A DNA stretch of 52,721 nt from Cruorifilaria tuberocauda (lineage: Eukaryota; Nematoda; Chromadorea; Rhabditida; Onchocercidae), in assembly GCA_013365365.1 (NCBI GenBank), contig JABVXU010000381.1:1-52721 (forward strand), written 5' to 3'. Of this stretch, positions 11,601 through 22,900 are shown piece after piece. The stretch's first letter is position 1; every line of letters begins with the position of its first letter. Both the position numbers and the translations under genes were made by a program. The notes under the pieces were generated by a model that saw nothing but the letters and a program-made list of their open reading frames with translations, was not told the DNA's origin and did no database searches.

Positions 11601-13445
11601 CAAGATTTTCTCAGTCTTTAGACTCAAATCTAATTGATTCTACGTTCGATACCTCTATGCATAATCACTACTTTTTAGAGGTCCGGAGTGTGACTATTCT
11701 TTAATTTCGTACTCCATCATGTTCCACCTCAAGAAACTGTCCTTTCCTTTTTGTCTTTGTTTTCCACTGCTAAAAACAGTCTTTTAATTACCGTGGTACA
11801 ATTTACAGCTGACCATTCTCGGCAAAATGGACTAATATCTGGCCGTCTCCTAAAATTGTTCGTACTTTTGATCACTCTTCTTTGTACACCATCGATACAG
11901 GAAAAGGTTTCGCATAAACTATCATCAGCTAGTGTTGTGAGTTCACCTTCTGCCTTTCGCCACATCAGTTTTTCTTCGTGCATTTTTTGAAATGCCATAA
12001 CATCTTCACGATCTCGCTGTTCCGACCTCATTCGCTGCCGCTGAAATATTTAAAATAATACGAGAAGTTCAGAAACTTCTTATACTTGGCAAAAAAAAGA
12101 TGTCTTAATCACCATAAATTAAGAGACGCAATAAGACTATATATAGGAAATAGGCAGGAAACCTTCCGTTCATGTTCGACTGCTGCATGTTGCTGCACCA
12201 TGCCATCGAAAAAAGACCCTTGCGGAGGTTTATTTCGTTCATATAAAAATTCCTGAACTATCTGACACAGTTCTAGAATAACCTCCTGAAATTTTTTCAT
12301 TCAATAGAAACCTTCCAATCATTCGTCTGAATTTAAGTATAATAAAATAAAAAAGGTGACGAATGTATCGAATGACGTCAACGCGAATACTTACGCTTCC
12401 CTTCAGTGATGTTGCTTTATTATCTAATATCCGCTTAAGTTTGTCGATATCTTTCAGTGAAATACCTTTTACATTTTTTAGCGAAACGAATGGTGTCCTA
12501 TAAATAACGTCGAAAATGAGACAAAAATTGTTTACGAGATAGAAGCTCTCACAATTTTTTAGAGCTTTAATAAAAAGACGGAATTTAGAGATAAAAATTT
12601 GAGTTAAAAACTGTGACGGCTAGGAATGCTGATGCTGTTTTAAACAACACAACAACAATACTACAGTATTAGGAGGAATAAACATGCAGTATAAGAGGGC
12701 AAGCTGTCGCAACATACCCAGATAATGGATATGTCTTTGGACATTTTACGTGAAGATCTAATGAAACGTAGATTTTGCCCCTGGTAGTGCTAGCTGATCC
12801 AATAGGTTTCAAGTGCAGGACAACATCAAGTGGTTGCCATATCTACAAAGCAATTTAATAATCTCTTCAATTAAGATCTTTATACAAATAATATGATCGC
12901 TATTTAAAGAAGTCAAATCACGGAACCTAATAATTTCTTTATATACAAAAATACAAAAGAAAATAATTATTGCGTCTTGGTTTATTGTCATTTACTATTA
13001 TCATTCAACCTTCAGCGATCGACCAAAGATGCAGTTAAAAGAATATGCAAATATGTTCTTTTATCTTTTTTTTAAAAACAAGGTAGTTGAGCTGTCTGCG
13101 ATGGATATATGGTTATGCAGTAGCTAGATTTTGCTAAATAAAGAAAACTATCTGACATTTACAAAGCCAGAAAAATTACTAGTTGTATTTTAACAAATAA
13201 TTCAACGGACCTTCAAAGTGAATAATCAAAAGAATTTATATCTAATTTTATCGCATACAATGAACGATCAGTCGGTATTTTCAATCTAATCAATCGATTC
13301 GACGAACCTTCCAAACATTTTGAGCAACATCAACAAAGTCTTCACCATATACGGATTCTAACACTACACGTTCATCTTCCTGCCGTCTCTTAGCGTCATC
13401 TAACATCATTTCCATGTCACCAACTGCACCAGCTCGCTGCTTCAT
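1806..13445 (-). CDS. gcn-2: GCN2-type eIF2-alpha kinase (EIF2AK4 homologue), 26 exons, 1586 aa
   Basis: Amino-acid-starvation kinase that, in this family, binds uncharged tRNA and stalled ribosomes in the cytosol and phosphorylates eIF2-alpha to restrain translation. The hand-built model sums to 4761 nt with all phases consistent. Domains in order: RWD (about 20-122), charged linker (123-225), degenerate kinase (about 245-495), active kinase with a large insert (about 525-935), HisRS-like (about 945-1380) and C-terminal domain (about 1386-1586). Active-kinase residues seen are the glycine loop LGKGGFGDV 532-540, Lys555 in AIKRI, HRD Asp779, DFG Asp797 and APE 833-835. Length is close to human GCN2 (about 1650). 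The start is the ATG at 13443-13445, 45 bases after a TTTTCAG acceptor at 13491-13497, possibly a trans-splice site; the frame stays open back to that acceptor. The least certain junction is the exon 5 donor. Exon coordinates are in the domain entries. Confidence 0.95.
3009..6320 (-). other. gcn-2: GCN2 exons 17-24: histidyl-tRNA-synthetase-like domain
   Basis: Exons 6198-6320, 5586-5783, 5168-5270, 4558-4818, 4028-4258, 3687-3824, 3480-3608 and 3009-3163. Class II synthetase-like features include MLPYDLRRAFVRYCVRNG across the exon 18/19 junction (motif 2 region), KRYGCGKVFGRPDAL, and GAGGRYDTLL across the exon 22/23 junction (HisRS signature 2 region). In this family the domain senses uncharged tRNA and does not aminoacylate. 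Every intron phase was checked; two junctions (exon 18 to 19 and exon 23 to 24) were fixed by homology where the frame runs on past the donor. Confidence 0.92.
6508..10068 (-). other. gcn-2: GCN2 exons 10-16: active protein kinase domain with acidic insert
   Basis: Exons 9936-10068, 9382-9602, 8737-8936, 8119-8412, 7570-7784, 6711-6837 and 6508-6639. Exon 10 has the glycine loop. Exon 11 has Lys555, the alpha-C Glu573 and the family motif NVVRYYSAWIE. An insert of about 131 residues (596-726), rich in Ser, Glu and Asp and containing EDEGDNEDSNDENG, separates the lobes. This is typical of eIF2-alpha kinases. Exon 13 has the hinge FIQMEYCEKSTLRNLID and the catalytic loop MIHRDIKP. Exon 14 has GDFGLAT and the activation segment MTKDIGTALYIAPE. 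Its Thr823 and Thr828 align with the two autophosphorylated threonines of vertebrate GCN2. Confidence 0.93.
6996..7041. repeat. Imperfect inverted repeat in a GCN2 intron
   Basis: GTTACCTGATTC is followed by TTTGTTT on the left, and AACAAATGAATCAGGTAAC lies on the right. They form a stem of about 19 bp with one bulged base around an eight-base loop. It sits in the 732-base intron between the DFG exon and the next exon. Confidence 0.85.
10144..11383 (-). other. gcn-2: GCN2 exons 6-9: degenerate (pseudo)kinase domain
   Basis: Exons 11175-11383, 10921-11017, 10574-10716 and 10144-10400. The helix preceding the catalytic loop is well kept (LAAQLLDGLRFLHERNLGHL). The HRD position reads GHLALDP and the DFG position reads LSDYCL, so both catalytic aspartates are absent in their normal context, as in other GCN2 pseudokinases. 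The exon 7 acceptor is set at 11017 (GTTGTCAG). The nearer CAG would create an in-frame TGA across the junction. The exon 9 donor is set at CAAG|GTTTTC because the later GT would shift the following kinase frame. Confidence 0.85.
11738..13445 (-). other. gcn-2: GCN2 exons 1-5: RWD domain and charged linker
   Basis: Exons 13308-13445, 12718-12842, 12395-12497, 12163-12285 and 11738-12040. Exon 1 contains the RWD signature VLESVYGEDFVDV. Exons 2-3 carry the rest of the fold, including VKCPKTYPL and FVSLKNVKGIS, which match the RWD beta-strands and the PxY region. In this family the RWD domain binds GCN1. Exon 4 is a helical stretch, and exon 5 opens with an Arg/Glu/Lys-rich coiled-coil-like linker (MRSEQRDREDVMAFQKMHEE). 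The exon 5 donor is placed at ACA|GTTTCT because the residues before it fit the start of the pseudokinase fold. ACG|GTAATT, 60 bases earlier in the transcript, is the alternative and is also in phase 0. Confidence 0.85.
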
Positions 13446-14561
13446 AGATCTTACGATAAAATTTCCCCAGATTTTATCGGCTGTTCTTATCTGAAAATCA
13501 AAACGATTAAAATTATATTATCAATAATTATGATGATATTCTTAATGGACTAAAAATGGATAAAGTCCCCCTTGAGAAAATGGATAAGATCCCGACAAAT
13601 CTAGTTCATAACTTATAGGAAAAATAAGAAATAATAAATTATATGCATTACTCGCGAGACATGTATCTAACTTTGAATCAAATAAAATTTTAAGCTTAAA
13701 GAGAAAGTTTCTAAAAAATGACAATAACTTGAAAGATTTTGAGTTCAAAATTTAACAGTTATCTCTTTTAAGCACTACAACAGATTTTTCGTCAATCCTT
13801 GTTAGTATTAAATGCAACCTTTTTACCTTCTAAAACTTTAATATCAAATAAATCATGCGAATTTTATTTGTTACTAGTATCTGTTTTCACTCTCAATCTC
13901 TTATTCGGTTAAAGAGCATTTTCTTCCGAGTTCTTTTCTACTTTAGCTAGCATTACTTCATCGAAGTTCTGCCGATGAGATATTTCAAATGAAGAGATAT
14001 TTCTCTAACATTTGTCGTAACTTTTCTGCAAATAAATTGCTTCTTATCAAGGGATACTTTCAGGTTATGCTTTGATCAGTCGTTTCTATGCTTCTAATAA
14101 TTTTCTCCATTCCATTCTTACCAAATCCTGCCTTAGTTAAGCCAAATTATATCGACAGATCAAAACTATCGAAATCCCGCAGCTGTACCAAATCTGCGAC
14201 AAGTTATCAGTACAAATATCAGAATTTATGTAACGTTCTGGCATTCCGGCATCTCGCTGTGTGATTTGTGATTTGGTTTGTTGCAGTGATTTGACTATGG
14301 TTTCGTCTGGGAATTTTGCTGGTGTGGAGATGGTTTCGGTGGGGGCTTTTTCCCACTGTGGATGACGATGGGAGTTTTTACGGATTATTCATGCATTTTA
14401 GGGGGCATTCCAATTTGATTCTTGAATTTATGTTTGCTGTCGAAATTCCATCTTTAGCTCCATTAGTTGACAAAATTTCTGTCTTATTTCCATTTTTTAA
14501 TTCTACTATTTTAGTCAATGCATAGACGATATATTAATAGCTCGACTCATAGAATACCGCA
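13446..14561. promoter_or_regulatory. Divergent intergenic region between the GCN2 and TSC22 genes
   Basis: The two genes are transcribed away from each other from start codons 1.1 kb apart, so both 5' control regions must lie here, or in unrecognised upstream exons. The left half is AT-rich. The right half (about 14200-14420) has relatively more G, with runs such as GGTGGGGGC and GGGGGG-like strings near 14340-14405. A 69-codon frame at 14316-14525 has no recognisable product and I treat it as chance. No TATA-like element can be assigned with confidence. Confidence 0.5.
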
Positions 14562-16968
14562 ATGGGTGTAACCACAACCGACAACGACGAACAAGGAGCA
14601 AGTGAAATGGCAGCTGCAAAACCAAAAGAACGACAATTCCAGGTCATTTAATTGGATTTTAATTAAATAACTTTTTTTTAAGAGCATCAATAATAATTTG
14701 TTAAATTAAAAGTTTTTACTGTTTCAACAAGTTTAGTAGGTCAAGATGTCAGTTATTATATAGCGGAATAGTAAATTCAATATGATAGTACTTTTGGTAT
14801 TTCTAAAATCTTCGATATATAGAAACGAAATCTTGCCATCTCCGTAATAGATTAATGCTACGTAGTATACTTCGTATGATCAATATTTACTTATGATGTT
14901 TAGCAAGTTATGCGTACTTATGATGTTTAGCAAGTTTGGTTTAAGATAAATTTAGTGCTATTTGACATATATATTCTGTTGTTTATTCAGTTACATATTG
15001 CAGGTTGTCCCTGTTCCAGGGACTTTTACTCGCGGACGTTGGAAATGTTGGGATTATAAGGATAAAACATCGGAAACTGGTGCAGTTATTGATTTTACAG
15101 ATAAATCAGAGAAACATTCGTTATGTAAGTTATTTCCATTTAGATTATACTTTATTATTTTTGCATTTTCGAATTAATAATATGCAATCATGTTTCAGTT
15201 TTACAGAAGTTTGAAAAGGAAGGTCAGAGACAAGATTTCTTTGATAAATGAAGTTGTTTTCAATCTTTGATAAGACGCGAGGAAAAATAATGAGATTGTT
15301 TTCCAGTTGAACCCATAGTAAGAAGTACATTTAGTTCTATTTTTAACCTAGGCTATTTTTTGCTATATCCTTGACGATGATTATTTTCATTAGCATCAGT
15401 GCTTCAAACATAAGATGGATGTATGTAGTTTTAACACTGGTATACCGTTTTTATTTTTAGTGTCAGTCAACTAATCACTCTATTTTTTGCTAATGAACAG
15501 GAAACGTTTTCTAATTGAAATGCATTTCATAGAGTATTGCAATTGAAATTTGTAGCTTAATGCAACAAATTAGGTTATTTCTTGTGATATTTTGATTTCA
15601 ACAATTGCATTTTTTTATAGCAATCAATACTGGGGAAAATCCCGTCGGATGCCGGACTTTCATTTCTCATGGCCAAACAGATACAATGAATCATACGACA
15701 AGTGAACCACATTTGATTCCAGCGACTGATACAAGTAGTGCAGGTTGTAATCTTATTACCCATTTCTGTATTATATTTCGTCCAAGCAAATCTAGTTGGG
15801 TCTTCTTAAAAAAGTTTTCGGTATAGTTTTCTTCCAATTTGACCAATCCCACTGGTGTTGGGAATTGCAAATTGACTTCGAGCCTGTTTCAGCAAACTTC
15901 AAACAATTGAATGTAGTGTTGCATATTATTAAAGAAACCATGGAACAAATTGATATTTTCAGCAGTATCACAAACGGTTAACGTGTCGAATGCGGGAAAA
16001 GAATCCAGTACAATTGTTGTTACATCTATTGCTCCTCCTTCAGCAACTCCGGTACATGGTACTCCGTCTTCAGCTAGTATTTCCCCCGTGATCAATAATA
16101 ATGCAACTATCATCGAGACTAAGGCATTTTTTAATGCAGTTATTCTGTTATGAACGAAATGGTTAAAACTCTTTAATTATTATTAAAGTATTTTATTCAC
16201 TGACACTTAACTGTGTGCTAATTCACGATTCTTCGAGAAATGTTCAAAATGAACGGTTGTTTAAAATTAACTTTAGAAAATTAAGAAGAGACGTAATAAC
16301 TTTTCTCTCTGCCTGCTAGCAATATCTGGAAACATGCCTTGATGTGCAAACATGCTAAACTATTATGTCCTTTCATTAGTGATTAACTTAATTTTTCTTA
16401 TGTATGCTTTTTTCAGGGAAAAATCGCAGATCAGGAAAATTTATCACTACAGACTGCAGCATCGGCGCCCGTTCTTAACACTGGAGGAGTGGTATCAACT
16501 CATACATCCCAGATTTATCGGACGCCATCCGCTACCACTTCTTATCTACAGCCATTATCGGTTTCTTTTAATTTAAATCGTTTCTTTTTTCTTTTCTAAA
16601 TTCATTCAATTTAAAATGTTTCAATCTCATAATATTGAAATTAATTTATTGCTTTGCTTTGCTAAAGTATTTAGTGTCCATTATTTTATTTTCGATCTCC
16701 TCAAGAGATTAATGACACTCTATCATGACCGTCCCATATTTTGAACGGATTACTCAGCCTGTACTTCGACATGCTATTTTTGGCTATCATTTATGCCGAA
16801 ATGGAAAAGTTGCTTATTGTAAGTCAGTCGAGCAATGTTATTTGCTAAAAACTTTCAAAACAGTTGATAGCGATTTTAGGAAATTCCTGATTCCGTAGTT
16901 CAACCATCATTTGCTTCCGAACCGGTTACAACAAATGTGCCAGCTATTGTGACTGACACCGATGATCC
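14562..16968 (+). other. tsct-1: TSC22 long-isoform 5' exons with conserved GRW motif
   Basis: Six exons: 14562-14642, 15004-15124, 15621-15743, 15963-16138, 16417-16560 and 16880-16968. The start ATG at 14562 begins MGVTTTDNDEQGASEM. Exon 2 encodes VVPVPGTFTRGRWKCWDYKD, which matches the first conserved block found only in long TSC22D1/2/4 and BunA proteins. That block binds MADM/NRBP-type partners in other animals (family knowledge). The following exons are low-complexity, rich in Ser, Thr, Val and Pro, and probably disordered. Confidence 0.8.
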
Positions 16969-19900
16969 GTATGTTTTTTCTCTTTTTATGCCTAGAATTC
17001 TTATCATCTTGAATTTTGACAGTTATATTGTGTCTAAAACTAAAATATTTCAAAAATTTAGTGATATTTTATGAAGTTTTAAATTGCTAAAAATATTGAA
17101 GTAATTTGCATACAAATTTGATACCCTGATTAGATTTTTTAGTGAGTCACTTGATTCTCTTCAGCAGTTTTTTAGTGGAAAGAAAATATTTGAACCTGCT
17201 TAGACTGTTGAGTAACATTGCATTTGACAATTATTATGAGTTATCGGTTTTTTTATTGCTGACTATGAGCACAACAATGTTTTACATATTGTTTAGTCTT
17301 ACTAAAAAGCAGATAAGAAGCAATATTAATAATATAAGAATTTTCAGCGACAGCTTTTTAATTTTATTTCATTCTATCTCTTGAAAATTATATAAGAAAT
17401 TTAACTTATAATCGCATTTATTACAACCATCACTGTTCCTAATAATACCGTGGCGGTATTCATTTTTTGCAAGTATTTATTTAATTTAGAATTGTTGGAC
17501 AGTAAAATATTTTTATTTACGCTCAAAAAATATTTCTTTTTCTTGGGACAAAATAAAATTATTCATCTCATGAAATCTCAAAATATTTATTATCGTGTTT
17601 GAATTTTTCTAAGCCGTCGTCTTATAAACGAAATTAGTTTAATATATTTCTCCTTTAAATACGGATAAAGGGATAATAAATATTGATTTTATTGTTTGGA
17701 AATATTGTAGAATTCAAAGGATTCGGTTTTACTTGAGACATTGTTAACATTTTTAATTAGAATGACCGGACATTACATATATATAATCGCTAATTTTAAA
17801 GCTAATGAAGAATACCTTAACTTTCGTGCTAGCTTTCGTATTCGATTATTTCAAATATCCTTTCGCGTTTAGTTTCTTCAGAAAATAATAGAGCTATTTT
17901 ACTAAATTCGTAGCATTTTCCCATATTTTCGCTTTTTTCTCTTCATCAAAAGAAATGGTTAAAACATAAGTCTTGAGATATTAATATGTATCCTCTTAGG
18001 ATTTTACCATTTTTATACACTAGTTTGCATTTTTTTTTTTGCTGAATCTCCTGCTCTTTTTTCACTAATTTTTGTTTCATCTTACCTTTTTTTTTCATCT
18101 CACTCCATATATGCATAGAGTGCGCTGAAAAAAAATAAAATAGATCTCGTCACGCAGCATTATATATATATATATGATAAGGTTTATCCAAGTATCGTGA
18201 AGAATAATACACATTAAATATAAGTTATGCTCTCCAGTATTATAAGTTCTCCTTATCCTTACTGATTGAAGAATGACACTAGCAAAAAGTTTGGATTTGC
18301 TTTATTTTTCTGTTTGCAGTAAATATTTGTGGATTAAATGAAATGACTAGGTTTCTTTTATTTTTTCTGCCAGAGCAAGTTTTACACATTATTGAATTAT
18401 CGTTAGTCTTCACCAGTTTCCGTGATCAATTGCATTTGTTTAAAAATTTTTTTCTCGCTAATGGTTAATGATGGAAACGGCATTTTGTGCCTCAAGTGCT
18501 TAAATAAAACGGAGTTAGATTTGTAGACACGCTGGAGCCACTTCTGTTTATTGTGTATGTAAAGTTGTATGATTTATTTGAAACTTGAAAATACCACGTA
18601 ATTTAGACTAGTGATATTAATGAGCTATTTCTCTTTATGTGTATATAGAAGTTGGTAACATAATCGGAAGTTTGAGAGCAATGTAAATTAGAATTGTAGC
18701 TAACAGTATGGTGGTGATAACTGTTTTAATCAATGAAGTATTACTCCTATTGTTTTTTAAATTTTCAAGTATATTAACAGCGAAAGTAAGATGATATTGT
18801 GGCGATTCTATCCAGATCATATTGTTCTTCATGAAGCACACTATAGAGTCAATGTTCCGTTCAAAACTCTGAATTGTGATTTAATGGAGTAGCATAGTGT
18901 GTGAATGGGATGAAATTCTGGCCAGCATTCTTTTCACAGTTTTGCTTTATAGTAATAATGATTGCATCAAGAATTCGAATTAAAATTTTTCTGATTTTAA
19001 TTCCTATATTTGGAGAAAAAAAGGGACAAAAAAATGTGAAAATTTTTGAGCAGAGATTTTGGCTATTTTTTCTTGCTTTTGAGCCAAAAATTTTTGTAAA
19101 ACTTGCTGACCACACGGAAGTGTTTTTTGATGGACTTCTGATGTTGAGAGAGTAAAAAATCTCGACGAATGCGAAATTTTTTTCTCGCCAATCTTAATGC
19201 AATTGGTTGTTTGCAAGTATGCAATAGAATGTTGCAAAATGTCCGTGCAAATATTCATTGTTTTTTGTTGTTGTTATTTGCTTGTTACTACTGTTTATAA
19301 CAACATTATATGATACTTAGCTACTAAGGAGACGATGAATTATGGCCTTACTTTAATTCTATAGTTAGTATGACTATCTGTTGCTTAGAAATTTGAAGGT
19401 ATTTAATGCTGATGTTTTTTAAGGCTATTGTATGCGAAATTTGAATTTATGTGATTTGTATTCCAGGAAGCAAAGAGTCAGGGCCTTAATATACCGAGAA
19501 AGATGGGTCGGTTTTTATAACTTCAAATTCACTTGGTTACCAATTTGCTCTTCTATTGCATGAATGATGAGTAATATTAAATAAGATGGGATGAACTATT
19601 TCACTACACTTTTTGTAAATCTGCTAAAGTTACTGATTTGATTAAGATAGAAATAGCAATCGGATGTCTCTTATTATAAATAAGAGACATCCGATGTTTT
19701 GTCTGCTATCATGGAGTTTGCTGGCAGTCATGGTGCGTCCGAAATGTCGAATCAATCAATTATGTAACTGAGTGGATACACATTTGTTAATTTATTTGAT
19801 GATAACTAAGAGATTAACTCAACAAAGGGATGTAAAATTTATTTACATATCTGAAGGTCTTACTACATTCTGGTATTTGGTTTCTATTGAACAGAAATAG

Positions 19901-22900
19901 CTTGATGTTGAAATTATCTGGTGTGATCGAAATCCATAGCAAATGATTTATAGAAACGTAATGTTAATAAAATTTCTTCACAGAGCATAATAGCACATCA
20001 ACTTAATTTTAATTGAATATTAGAACACGAATTTCTCTTTATACTCGAGAGAGTCGACAGGCACTGAAGTTATTATATCTTGCTCTGTATGCCTTTTGAA
20101 GAATATTACTTCTTGACTTTAGCTAGTTTTGTTTTCACTTTTTTGGTTAGTATGTCATATCCTTTGTTTATGACAAAACAAAAAAACAAAGTATATGAAG
20201 GAACGTGCACATTAAGGATATGCTGTTGCTGTTGCATACGTTAATATTTCATCTCTGCATGGGCCTTAGGGGTAATACGAATATAGTTTTAGTTGATTTA
20301 GTAAGATGTTTTTATTGACTTTTGAAAATCAAAAAAATATCTCAAAATGATGTAGTATCTCCAGTATTTAAACCGACATTTCATTCCTTATATATTCCTT
20401 GGAGTTTATTATGGATATTCTGCAAAAGTGGAAATGGAAATTCGATAAGATAAAGAGAAAACCTTGATAATTTTAGACAAGCTCCTTTTTATGTGTAGTG
20501 ATCAAGATTACATTCCAGGAACATCAGTTTCTTTTTTTATTAATTTCTTATAAAGTTTCTTATAAATTTTCAAATCATTAATTTCTTTTCAAAGGTCATC
20601 TAGAAATAAAAATTATTTAAGGTAGTAAATTCTAATCATTCCTATTTGCTATTTTTGTTTTAGTTTCTTTCGTCAATGCGTATTGGTTATCGATTTGTAA
20701 TTCTTTGTTATTTCAAAGTTCTATTCTCATTTCCCTATTGATATAATTTCAGTAAATTATTTTGAAATTTAATTCTGCAACAAGAAATGTGTAAACTTTT
20801 ATGTTTTAAAGTTTCGAACTAATAAATGAATGTAGTTTCAAGGAACGAAAGGAAGTTTGTTGTGATCTTTAATGTTTCGTGAAGGTTTTAGAGTGGAACT
20901 TTTTGCAGTGCCGAAATTTAGATTCATTTTTATTTATTCATTCACAAATGCAAAGTGTTATTTATATTGAGAGTGCTAGATTCAGTTTGGTTTTCATGGT
21001 TAACTGATTTTCAAAACTTTTTCTAAAAGAAAAAGGTAAGAAAAATCGTGAGTTTTTGAACAGTTTGGTAAAGGGAAAGGGAGTGGAGGAATTTGTTGGA
21101 TGATGGGAAAATAGTTTAATTAGGTATTATCTAATACCATTTTTAGCATGAGAACTGATGGTGAACCATTTTTTAACATTGGAAGTTATACACTCTTACT
21201 CTTAAATACGGGATGAACCAGATGCTTATCTTAGTTTTTATTCTCCAGCTAGTTGTTTGGAAATTGTTTATAAAAATTGATATGAATGCTAGAAATATTT
21301 GATTTCTGCTGGGTGTATGTTTGAATAACAATGAAATAGTGTTTCCTTCTTTAGCTAATGCATCTTATAAGGTTTTAATGACGAAGTTATAGGATTCATA
21401 GCAAAAGCATAGCGAAATGCATATGAGAAGTTTCCGTTTTGTATTATTTGGCACACCTGTTTATAAAATTTTATTGACAGCTTTAACTAAGTGAAACGAA
21501 AGTTCGAAAGAAGAAGGAAAAAAAAATAGATGTAAGTTTTTGAGATAAAATTGAGGTTTAAGCGGAAGCATTAGTTGAACAGGTGTTTAACTTTGATTTT
21601 TGATGTATTTCAGCTAGCCAGTTGTTGACGAATCGTGTATTGATAACAAAAATAAATTTTTATTAGAAATTAAAAACCTGTTGCTAAGAAATAATTAGAA
21701 ATTTATAATTAATGTTAAAATTGATTTTACTTTTTCAGAATTTTTTGTTCCAGTTAGAAATATCTGCTGAGTGTTTTCATATAAACAGCCGAAAGAAAGT
21801 AAAATTTACTTGAAGTAATGCTCTTTGAAGAAATCAAAAATACATTAAAAGGAGTATTAAAATGGTATCAAGTTGTGGCAATTTTTATGTAAATACAGTA
21901 TCATTATCTATTCTCTTGCATTGCCACATTAGACTAAGTGATCGTATTATTGAGAAAGTGAAGTTGATGAATTCCTTCCATTTTGCAAGGCATTATACTT
22001 ATCCTTGACGATTTTAATGTGCGTGAGAGCTAAACAGGAAGAAGAGAGAATGTTATATTTTAAAGTCATGTGTAATCAATCAGTTGTTCATTTTTCAATT
22101 TTTATTCCGTACGTGTGTATGCTTACTAATGAAAGGTATTTGATAACTTGAATATGAATTTTTTTAAGTTAGAAATTCTTTCGAATATCTCTGGAAAAGA
22201 AATTTTTTTTGATTTATAAAGAATGAAAAAGGAAGCTGGAAAGGTGAAAAATGAAAATTTTCTTTCTCCAAACAGTTTTTCTACAGTGAATTCCATGCCA
22301 TCCTTGAGAATTTTGCGGAACATAAACGGCTCATAAGGAAATAAATGATTTGATATGTAAAAATCAAGTAAATCAAATATGATATTAGAAGCTTCTTTAA
22401 TTCTCTAATGATTGTCAGAAGTATTAATGGTAAACTGAATATTTTAAAAGTCAACAGAAAACAACATATCATGTTGCAAAATATAATTGTTTCTTACTGT
22501 GATCGAAAATCTAAGCTTTGTAGCTTTAGTAATTCTTATGTTATTTCATTTGTATACAATATAGGATGGAAGAGAAAGATAGTGTTCATCACAGTTGACA
22601 GTTCAGCGTGCTGATCACCGGAAATAAGGTTCTGAGTATGGTCCCATTTACGTCTCATCCAACCTTTTCCGTCCATTCCATCATCCGTTTTGTTTTGTAT
22701 AAATTGACGAATGCCATACTACTGTTCAATGTTCAATGTTCCAATTTTTCTTTAATGTTTTCACTTCACTGTTGGTGTATAATTCTTTTCTCAACAACCT
22801 TTTTTTTATTTTCGTTACTTTACTGAAATAATACTAGTCTGATGTGTTTGCTTGTTCGCTTTATATCTTCATCCCTATGTTCGTTTATTCGTTGTGCAGA

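Noticed and set aside
11620..11670. GTTCGATAC resembling a tRNA T-loop
   Set aside because: The flanking bases do not form the T-arm stem, and no acceptor or anticodon arm can be drawn around it.
14316..14525. 69-codon frame in the GCN2/TSC22 intergenic region (starts MLVWRWFRW)
   Set aside because: No homology recognised, and no splice connection in phase to the TSC22 start exon. Composition reflects the local G/T-rich patch.
18861..19258. Three overlapping open frames of 84 codons on both strands in the TSC22 intron
   Set aside because: No family motif, strongly biased Phe/Ile/Lys composition, and no supporting splice or start context. They are consistent with chance in AT-rich DNA.
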